Source: an uncultured Olsenella sp.
Lineage (GTDB): Bacteria; Actinomycetota; Coriobacteriia; Coriobacteriales; Atopobiaceae
Length of the DNA stretch: 64,000 nt
NCBI GenBank assembly: GCA_900316105.1
Contig: ONBR01000010.1
Location: 1-64,000, forward strand
Direction of reading: 5' to 3'
The translations under genes and the position numbers were made by a program. The notes below the pieces were generated by a model. That model searched no databases, was not told where the DNA came from, and saw only the letters and a program-made list of their open reading frames with translations. Below, piece by piece: positions 33,018-42,045 of the stretch (position 1 is the first letter of the stretch; each line of letters opens with the position of its first letter).

Positions 33018-33698
33018 ATGAACATCCTAGTCGTGGAAGACGAGAAGAACCTTGCCAATGCCATCGTTCGCATCCTCAGCGACGAGCACATCAACGCCGA
33101 AGCCGTCTACGACGGGGCCGATGGTCTCAAGGCAGCCCAGGGCGGCGGCTATGATGCCGTCATCCTGGACCTCATGCTTCCCAGCATGAGCGGCATGGAG
33201 ATCATCAAGCAGCTGCGTCACGAGGGCAATTCCGTCCCCGTCCTCATGCTGACGGCAAAGACCTCCACCGAGGACATGGTCAGTGGCCTGGACGCTGGCG
33301 CCGACGACTACATGACCAAGCCCTTTGAGTCCGAGGCCCTCCTCGCCCGCATTCGCGCCATCACCCGCAGGCAGGGCGACGTCGTCATCGACGTCATGCG
33401 CTTCGCCGACCTCTCCCTGGACCTCTCTTCCCATGACCTGTCATCCAACGGCCACCGCGTGCACCTCTCTGGCAAGGAGTTCCAGGTCATGAAGATGCTG
33501 ATGAACTCCAACTCGCGCGTCACCTCAAAGCAGGACCTTCTGTCCAGTGTCTGGGGCACCTCCTCCGATGCCTCCGAGAACTCCGTAGAGGCCTACATCT
33601 CCTTCCTGCGCAAGAAGCTCAACCATCTGCACTCCCACGTGCAGATCACGACCCTGCGTATGCTGGGCTATCGACTGGAGGACTTCTCGGAGGAGTAG
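33018..33698 (+). CDS. OmpR/PhoB-family response regulator
   Basis: Transcription factor of a two-component system. The ATG at 33018, five bases after GGAGG, gives 226 residues. The receiver domain has acidic pocket residues E7-D8, phospho-acceptor D51 (VILDLMLP), and the conserved T and K (LMLTAK, TKPFE). The C-terminal winged helix (about 125-226) contains LSGKEFQVMKMLM and SVEAYISFLRKKL. The cognate kinase starts 65 bases downstream. The regulon is unknown; the 8-bp inverted repeat upstream could be an autoregulatory site. Confidence 0.93.
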   Translation: MNILVVEDEKNLANAIVRILSDEHINAEAVYDGADGLKAAQGGGYDAVILDLMLPSMSGMEIIKQLRHEGNSVPVLMLTAKTSTEDMVSGLDAGADDYMTKPFESEALLARIRAITRRQGDVVIDVMRFADLSLDLSSHDLSSNGHRVHLSGKEFQVMKMLMNSNSRVTSKQDLLSSVWGTSSDASENSVEAYISFLRKKLNHLHSHVQITTLRMLGYRLEDFSEE

Positions 33699-33763
33699 GT
33701 CCAAAGGCCCTCCCCGCGCTAAGCTAGACAGGCGCAAGATTCGCAAGGCATCCTGGAGGGACC

Positions 33764-35026
33764 ATGCTCAAGCCACTCAAGCGAAAGTTCGTGCTCATAG
33801 TGAGCATCCTGGTGGGCCTCGTCCTTGGCGGGGTCCTCGGTATGTCTCTATGGAGTTCCTATAGCTCACAGCAGCATTTCATCTATGATGCCCTCGAGCG
33901 GAACCTGGACGGCAACCTGACCGACCTGCCCGTCATGGGCCGGCCACAGTCGAGCGACAACCTCAGCACGAACCTGGTCGTGATGGCCCTCGAGATATCC
34001 CCCGCAGGCATCGTCGTGGCAACAAACAGTCCCAGTGCCACCCTGGACGCTTCCACCCTCAACACCGTCATCAGCTCCGCCCTGAGAGTGGGAGACGGAG
34101 GAGGGAAGCTTTCCGACAGCGGAATCGTCTGGAAGTCCAAGCTGCTTGCCAACGGCAACATCCGCATCGCCCTGGCGGACATTACGGGACCCTACAGGGC
34201 CTGGGAGCTTCAGGCAGCCCGCACGGTCATCCTCGTGCTTCTGGCCTTCGCTGTCATAGTCATGGCCTCCTTCTTTCTGGCGGACTGGACGCTCAAGCCC
34301 GTTGCCACGGCATTCGAACAGCAGAGGCGCTTCATTGGCGACGCCTCCCACGAGCTCAAGACTCCCCTGACCGTGATTTTGGCCAACAGCGAGATCCTCC
34401 TCAAGTCAAAGGACCTGACCGAGGAGGACCTCCGCTGGGTAAAGAGCACGACCGACGAGGCGAAGCACATGAAGGAGCTGGTCGGTGAGCTCCTGGAGCT
34501 GGCAAAGGCCGACGAGGGCACGCTCAACAAGGGCTCCTTTGCCTTCCGCAAGGTCGATATCGACCTCTCGGACATGCTGGAGTCGGCCGCCCTGGAGTTC
34601 GACGCCATAGCCTTCGAGCGTGAGTGCACCATCGACACCCACATCCAGTCCGGCATTCACCTGGACGGAGATAGCGAGTGGATAGCACGCCTGCTGAAGA
34701 TCCTGATAGACAACGCCTGCAAGTATGCCCAAGGGGGATCCACGGTGACCGTCTCCCTCTACATGGAGAAGGCCAAGCAGGCCTGCCTCTCGGTCAACAA
34801 CATGGGCGAGCCCATCTTGGCGAAGGACCTCCCCCACATCTTTGACCGCTTCTACCGGACGGACGAGGCCCGCACCCGTAGCGACAAGGCGGGAGGCTTC
34901 GGACTGGGCTTGGCCATTGCAAAGGGCATAGTGGAGGCACACGGGGGCACCATAAGCGCCACCAGCACGCAAGCACAGGGAACGACCTTCACGGCGCTGC
35001 TGCCGGCTCGCCAGCAGGCGGATTAG
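33764..35026 (+). CDS. Sensor histidine kinase
   Basis: Membrane HisKA/HATPase kinase partnered with the regulator upstream. 420 residues, ATG after GGAGGG. TM1 lies at about 8-30, an extracytoplasmic sensor of 120 residues follows, and TM2 lies at about 152-174. There is almost no HAMP linker: DWTLKPV leads straight into the H-box DASHELKTPLTV with H196. The N-box ILIDNACKYAQGG, F-box FDRFYRTDEARTR and G-box GGFGLGLAIAKGIVEAHGG are intact. Sensor ligand is not evident. Its end converges on dinB. Confidence 0.93.
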   Translation: MLKPLKRKFVLIVSILVGLVLGGVLGMSLWSSYSSQQHFIYDALERNLDGNLTDLPVMGRPQSSDNLSTNLVVMALEISPAGIVVATNSPSATLDASTLNTVISSALRVGDGGGKLSDSGIVWKSKLLANGNIRIALADITGPYRAWELQAARTVILVLLAFAVIVMASFFLADWTLKPVATAFEQQRRFIGDASHELKTPLTVILANSEILLKSKDLTEEDLRWVKSTTDEAKHMKELVGELLELAKADEGTLNKGSFAFRKVDIDLSDMLESAALEFDAIAFERECTIDTHIQSGIHLDGDSEWIARLLKILIDNACKYAQGGSTVTVSLYMEKAKQACLSVNNMGEPILAKDLPHIFDRFYRTDEARTRSDKAGGFGLGLAIAKGIVEAHGGTISATSTQAQGTTFTALLPARQQAD

Positions 35027-35151
35027 GGCTCGGCCCCTTTGCGGGGACTCTCCCTGCCTGGACGCCCTCGAGCCTTGCACGGCGCCGCTTGCTCGGATGC
35101 TGGCCTCAGGTGCTGGCATGTCCTCGCGTGCCAAGACGCCCTGGTATTTTC

Positions 35152-36405
35152 CTATTTGAGATTGTCGTCGTATCTGAGGTCGCTTCCCAGCGAGAGGGCC
35201 TTTGACCCATACTTGCTACGAATGCTGTCCGCCAACCGGGCCAGTCGTTCGTGATTTGCAGCCGCCTCTTCCTCCCTGGCATCCTGCGGCTTTCCCGCCT
35301 CGTCGAAGAGCGAGAGCTGGACGGGCTTCCTTCTGCCGTCAAAGCCGCTCACCCCGACGCCCAGCAGGCGGACGGGAGTGCCCTCTTGCCAGACCTCATG
35401 CAGGAGCCCCAGCGCCGCGCGGCCAAAGACCGCCTCGTCATCCGTGGGAGCCTTTAGCTGCCTCTGGACCGTGTGGGCATGGGCATAGTCGTATTTGAGC
35501 TTGAGGGTGACCACGCTGCCTTTGAGGCCCTTCGCCCTCAGGCGCGTGCCGGTAATCTGGCTGATGTGCTGGACCGCCGCGGTCAGCTGGTCCGTGGTCG
35601 TGAGGTCATGGGGAAAGGTCCTCTCGCTGGAGACCTGCTTGGGCAGGCTGTTGGTCGCCACACTGCGGACCCGGCTGGACTCTCGTGCCCCCGCACGCAT
35701 GACCAGGGAGGGTCCCATGACGCCAAAGGCCCGGCGCATGCGCTCGGGGTCGGCCGTGGCAAGCTCACCCAGCGTGCGTATGCCCATCGAGGCAAGCTTC
35801 TTTGTGGTGGCAGGCCCCACCCCACTCATGGCCTTTACGGGAAGTGGCGCCAGGAAGGCAGCACCGTCTCCCGGCCAGACGGCACAGAGGCCGCGGGGCT
35901 TCCTGAGCTCTGAGGCGATCTTTGCCACGGTCTTGTTCTGGGCGATGCCAATGGAGCAGGTGACGCCCAGCTGGGAGACGCCCTCCTGGATACGCCTGCA
36001 GATGAGGAGTGGGTGCTCCTTGGAATATCGACCTGGCGTCACGTCGAAGAAGGCCTCGTCGATGGACATCTGCTCCATCAGGGGCGTCTCGGCCTCGATC
36101 AGGGCCATAACCTGACGAGAGAGCTCGCGGTAGCGCTGGAAGTGCGGAGTCACCCAGATGGCTTGGGGACAGAGGCGTTCGGCCTGGTAGGACGGCATGG
36201 CGGAGTGCACGCCAAAGCGGCGGGCCTCGTAGGAGGCGGTGGACACGACGCCGCGGTGGTCAGACCTGCCGCCCACGATCACGGGCTTGCCACGCCACTC
36301 GGGGTGGTCCAGCTGCTCCACGGAGGCAAAGAAGGCATCCAGGTCCAGAAGGCCGATCGCGGGCCCCTCCCAGGGACGAAGCTCCTCGCCCGAATCCTGA
36401 GCCAT
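35152..36405 (-). CDS. dinB: DNA polymerase IV
   Basis: Y-family translesion polymerase. The ATG at 36405 (GGAGG ten bases upstream) gives 417 residues. The palm begins IGLLDLDAFFASVEQLDHPEW with a catalytic aspartate, and SIDEAFFDVT supplies the second acidic pair. The helix-hairpin-helix region is VKAMSGVGPATTKKLASMGI. The C-terminal VQLSLFDE is a textbook beta-clamp binding motif. No LexA-like box was recognised upstream. It lies after rsfS on the same strand, separated by a CGCCACTTGGGG-type hairpin. Confidence 0.93.
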   Translation of the reverse strand: MAQDSGEELRPWEGPAIGLLDLDAFFASVEQLDHPEWRGKPVIVGGRSDHRGVVSTASYEARRFGVHSAMPSYQAERLCPQAIWVTPHFQRYRELSRQVMALIEAETPLMEQMSIDEAFFDVTPGRYSKEHPLLICRRIQEGVSQLGVTCSIGIAQNKTVAKIASELRKPRGLCAVWPGDGAAFLAPLPVKAMSGVGPATTKKLASMGIRTLGELATADPERMRRAFGVMGPSLVMRAGARESSRVRSVATNSLPKQVSSERTFPHDLTTTDQLTAAVQHISQITGTRLRAKGLKGSVVTLKLKYDYAHAHTVQRQLKAPTDDEAVFGRAALGLLHEVWQEGTPVRLLGVGVSGFDGRRKPVQLSLFDEAGKPQDAREEEAAANHERLARLADSIRSKYGSKALSLGSDLRYDDNLK

Positions 36406-36434
36406 GCAGTCCCCACCTCCCCGCCTCTCGCAAG

Positions 36435-36466
36435 GCGCCACTTGGGGGGCTACTCCCAAGCGGCGC
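36435..36466. repeat. GCGCCACTTGGG hairpin between rsfS and dinB
   Basis: GCGCCACTTGGG (36435-36446) and CCCAAGCGGCGC (36455-36466) are complementary at 11 of 12 positions around GGGCTACT. Same family as 15288-15352. It lies nine bases beyond the rsfS stop. Confidence 0.8.
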
Positions 36467-36474
36467 GTGGCATG

Positions 36475-36906
36475 CTAGTCGTCTGCGGACTCATCGACGC
36501 GGGAGGTCTCCTCGGACGAGTCGTCCTTCCAGAGAGGCTCCTCGGCGGCGCCGTCCAGGTTGAGCTTGACCCAGGGCGCGTCGCCCCAGAGGCGCTCCAG
36601 GCGGAAGTAGTCGCGGGTCTCGGGCTTGAAGACGTGAGCGACCAGAGAGCCGTAGTCAATGACGATCCAGTTGGAGCGCTGCCTGCCCTCCACAGAGATG
36701 GGCTTGAGGCCGCTGGTCTGGGCGACCTTGTCGCGAATCTCCTGGACGACAGCGTCCATCTGGGGATTGTTCTGCGCGGTGCAGATGAGGAAGTAGTCCG
36801 TGACGTCAGAGATGCCCGTCAGGTCCAGCAGGATGATGTCGGTTGCCTTCTTGTCGTCGGCGGCCGCGGCGGCAACCTTTGCGATCTCGAGCGGAGTCAT
36901 TGCCAT
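36475..36906 (-). CDS. rsfS: Ribosome silencing factor RsfS
   Basis: Binds L14 and blocks subunit joining in starvation. 143 residues: the conserved domain (PLEIAKVAAAAADDKKATDIILLDL, DYFLICTAQNNPQMDAVVQEI, WIVIDYGSLVAHVFKPETRDYFRLERLWGDA) spans the first 115, followed by an acidic tail. Order obg-proB-nadD-yqeK-rsfS is the standard Gram-positive arrangement. Confidence 0.95.
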   Translation of the reverse strand: MAMTPLEIAKVAAAAADDKKATDIILLDLTGISDVTDYFLICTAQNNPQMDAVVQEIRDKVAQTSGLKPISVEGRQRSNWIVIDYGSLVAHVFKPETRDYFRLERLWGDAPWVKLNLDGAAEEPLWKDDSSEETSRVDESADD

Positions 36907-36965
36907 GAGTGAATGCTTCCCTTCTAGTGTGCGGGCAGGGCCCGCGCGCTTGCCAGCTGGTCAGT

Positions 36966-37640
36966 CTAGCTCACCAGCTGGTTGTATATGTCGATTGTAC
37001 CCGGATAGAGATAGCGCCTCGTGTCGACCACGTAGGTGATGCCAGAGGCGAACATGTAGAGGTAGACCTGGTCCAGGGGCTCGCGGTCGGCCACCATCTG
37101 ACGTGCGCGCTCGATGTCCGGAACCGCCTTGCGCAGAGGCTCAATACCATCTGCCACAAAGACGATCATGTCCAGGGCCGTCATGTCGGCCGAGCCCACC
37201 GTGTGGAGGGAGATGGCACGCCAGACGGCATCGGGCAGGTCCGGGTAGGTGGCAGGGAGCTCGCGCGCCGCCGTGATTCCGTGGAGGAGGGGCTGGACCA
37301 AGTCCAGATTCACCCCCATGTCGACGCCCAGGCGACGGGCAAGGTCCACCTGACCCTGGGCGGGCAGGACCTTGTCCCAGTCATGCAGGAGGCCCGCCAC
37401 GCGAGCGCAGAAGGGGTCCTCGCCGTAGGCCAGGGCCATCTGCTCGGCCGTATGCGCCACCGTGAGCGAGTGGGCGAAGCGCTTTGGCTTGGCCTCCTCC
37501 ATGTGGACGCGGAGGTCATCCTGGAGACGGCCCAGGACGGTCAGCTGGTCGGACGTATAGTCCGCCCTCAGACCCTTCAGGCCGGCCAGGGACGGTAGGT
37601 CCTCAGGGATAGCGTACGCAAGCTTCTTGTCCTTTGCCAC
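36966..37640 (-). CDS. yqeK: YqeK-family HD-domain hydrolase (Ap4A hydrolase type)
   Basis: HD-domain phosphohydrolase; Gram-positive YqeK enzymes cleave diadenosine tetraphosphate symmetrically. GTG start at 37640, five bases after GGAG, gives 224 residues. Metal ligands are visible as RFAHSLTVAHTAEQ, LLHDWDKVL, the later LLHGITAA and SLHTVGS histidines, and FVADGIEP. The first 40 residues are extra relative to the usual 190-residue protein. Three bases downstream of nadD. Confidence 0.88.
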   Translation of the reverse strand: MAKDKKLAYAIPEDLPSLAGLKGLRADYTSDQLTVLGRLQDDLRVHMEEAKPKRFAHSLTVAHTAEQMALAYGEDPFCARVAGLLHDWDKVLPAQGQVDLARRLGVDMGVNLDLVQPLLHGITAARELPATYPDLPDAVWRAISLHTVGSADMTALDMIVFVADGIEPLRKAVPDIERARQMVADREPLDQVYLYMFASGITYVVDTRRYLYPGTIDIYNQLVS

Positions 37641-37642
37641 GG

Positions 37643-38368
37643 CTACTCCTCCCTCAGGGACCCATAGCGCGAGGAGTGCACGCCATAGAGCTTGTGCTTG
37701 TGGATATAGCCCGTCACGGTGTCCGGCGTCAGGTAGCGCAGGCTCTGACCCACGCTCACGCGGTCTCGCAGGTAACTGGACGAGATAGCCAGGGCGGGCA
37801 CGGTCAGATAGCGAACGTCAAAGGAAACGGAGGACTTCTTCAGGGTCTTTCGCGCGTGCTCAAGGTCGTAGCCCGGACGGGTGGCAGCCACCAGGGTGGC
37901 CAGGCTGGCGACCTTCTCGGCGTTCTTCCAGGCCATGATCTCGGCCACGGCGTCGGCACCGGTGATGAAGTAGAACTTCACGTTGTCCGGATAGAGCTTG
38001 CGCAGGAGCTGGAGGGTGTCTGCCGTATAGGTGATGCCCCCGCGGTCGATCTCGAAGCGAGAGGCCAGGAAGTGGGGGTTGTCCGAGGTGGCCAGGAGGG
38101 TCATGGCGTAGCGGTCCTCGCCCGAGGACACCTGCTTGTCCTGTTTGAAGGCGGGACGGCCGGCCGGCATAAAGACCACCAGGTCCAGATCCAGGTCGTC
38201 GAAGGCCTGCTCGGCGGCAACCAGGTGGCCATTGTGGATGGGGTCGAAGGTGCCGCCCATGATACCCAGGTGATAGGTCCTGTGGGGATCCCGGCCCAAG
38301 AGGGGCAGGTCCCCCCTGTCCACGACCTCCTGGGCAAAGTCTGTCAAGTTTTCTGCGTCGTAGTTCAC
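37643..38368 (-). CDS. nadD: Nicotinate-nucleotide adenylyltransferase
   Basis: Adenylyltransferase making deamido-NAD+ in NAD synthesis. The nucleotidyltransferase motif GIMGGTFDPIHNGHL (with the H-x-x-H of T/HxGH type) starts at residue 35 and ISSSYLRDRVSVG is the C-terminal signature. The open frame begins at a GTG (38368) with only a weak ribosome binding site, giving 241 residues with a 34-residue N-terminal extension; a later start is possible. Followed three bases on by yqeK. Confidence 0.93.
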   Translation of the reverse strand: MNYDAENLTDFAQEVVDRGDLPLLGRDPHRTYHLGIMGGTFDPIHNGHLVAAEQAFDDLDLDLVVFMPAGRPAFKQDKQVSSGEDRYAMTLLATSDNPHFLASRFEIDRGGITYTADTLQLLRKLYPDNVKFYFITGADAVAEIMAWKNAEKVASLATLVAATRPGYDLEHARKTLKKSSVSFDVRYLTVPALAISSSYLRDRVSVGQSLRYLTPDTVTGYIHKHKLYGVHSSRYGSLREE

Positions 38369-38394
38369 GATAACTGCTTTCTCGAAGACGCTGC

Positions 38395-41018
<2,624 letters not shown>

Positions 41019-41178
41019 CTATCGAGGTTTCGGTCGAGTCCATCGGCCGGATCGTTACATACGGATTTAATGGTACCCCAAAGGGCGCGAAAGGTTCCGC
41101 GCGGGCTTTGTGACCACGACAAGTGCGCAGGTAGCTTGTGACGACGGCAGCGCGACTGGAGGCGGACTCGCAAGGGGA

Positions 41179-41218
41179 CAGCCCCCGCAGGAGAGAGACG
41201 GTTCTCTTGCGGGGGCTG
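41179..41218 (-). terminator. Large hairpin downstream of ecfT
   Basis: CAGCCCCCGCA (41179-41189) and TGCGGGGGCTG (41208-41218) form a perfect 11-bp stem, extended inside by AGAGA/TCTCT. It lies about 80 bases past the ecfT stop. No U-run follows, so termination is plausible but not certain. A 15-bp tandem repeat (CGGTTCGTGACGCG unit) at 41253-41282 lies between it and ecfT. Confidence 0.5.
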
Positions 41219-41298
41219 ACGGACGGCAGAGGTCATTGACCCGAAATGTCTATGCGGTTCGTGACGCGTCGGTTCGTGACGCGCCGATGGATCGCCTG

Positions 41299-42045
41299 CT
41301 AGAAGAGTGCCCCCAGAACGACGATAGCCACACCGAGGACGAGCAGGACGACGTCCAGGGCCCTGAAGGGATAGCGCTTGTAGGAGGACTCGCGGCTGCG
41401 CAGGTAGAAGCCCCTCTCCTCGGCAGCCAGCGCCGTGTCGTCCGCCTTTGCCACGGAGCCGATCAGGAGGGGTGCCGCAAGGGGCATCATCAGGCGCAGC
41501 TTCTTCAGCGGATTGGATGAGTCGAACTCAACGCCGCGGGCGGTCTGCGCCTCCATGATCTGGTTCATCTCCTGAGAGAAGATGGGTACGAAGCGCAGGG
41601 CAGTGGTGATGGTGAAGGCGTAGCGGTAGGGCACGTGGAGCTTCTCCACCGCGGCGTTTGCCAGGTCGTTCAGGCGGGTGATGCTGAGCATCAGGACAAG
41701 GGGCAGGGCAAAGGTGACCAGGCGTAGGGCCACGTGGAGGCCCGTGTCCAGGCCCTTGTCGGTGATCCAGAGGACCAGGGGTTTGCCATCACGGACTATC
41801 ATGGTCTGGATGAGAAACATGAAGACGCCCAGGCCCACGAAGGCGCCGGCAAGCTTGAGGGTCTTTGCCCCGATGCCGGCGTAGAAGCCGATGGCAATGA
41901 CCAGCAGGAGGAGGGCCAGCAGGCACCAGTACTCCTGGGCCAGGAAGACGGCCGCGCAGATGCAGATGGCCAGGGCCACCTTGGTCAGGGGGTTGGCGCG
42001 ATGGAGGGCCGTGGTGCCCTCGGAGTAGTCGAGAATCGATGCCAT
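41299..42045 (-). CDS. ecfT: ECF transporter transmembrane component EcfT
   Basis: Transmembrane coupling protein of an energy-coupling-factor importer. 248 residues with hydrophobic helices at about 25-60, 63-85, 105-125 and 228-247. The two coupling motifs that contact the ATPase grooves are present: AQTARGVEFD and AEERGFYLRS. Its ATG follows directly on the TAA of the S-ATPase fusion, so both are translated from one transcript. With the two S components and tandem ATPases it makes a complete dedicated (group I) ECF system. Confidence 0.92.
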   Translation of the reverse strand: MASILDYSEGTTALHRANPLTKVALAICICAAVFLAQEYWCLLALLLLVIAIGFYAGIGAKTLKLAGAFVGLGVFMFLIQTMIVRDGKPLVLWITDKGLDTGLHVALRLVTFALPLVLMLSITRLNDLANAAVEKLHVPYRYAFTITTALRFVPIFSQEMNQIMEAQTARGVEFDSSNPLKKLRLMMPLAAPLLIGSVAKADDTALAAEERGFYLRSRESSYKRYPFRALDVVLLVLGVAIVVLGALF

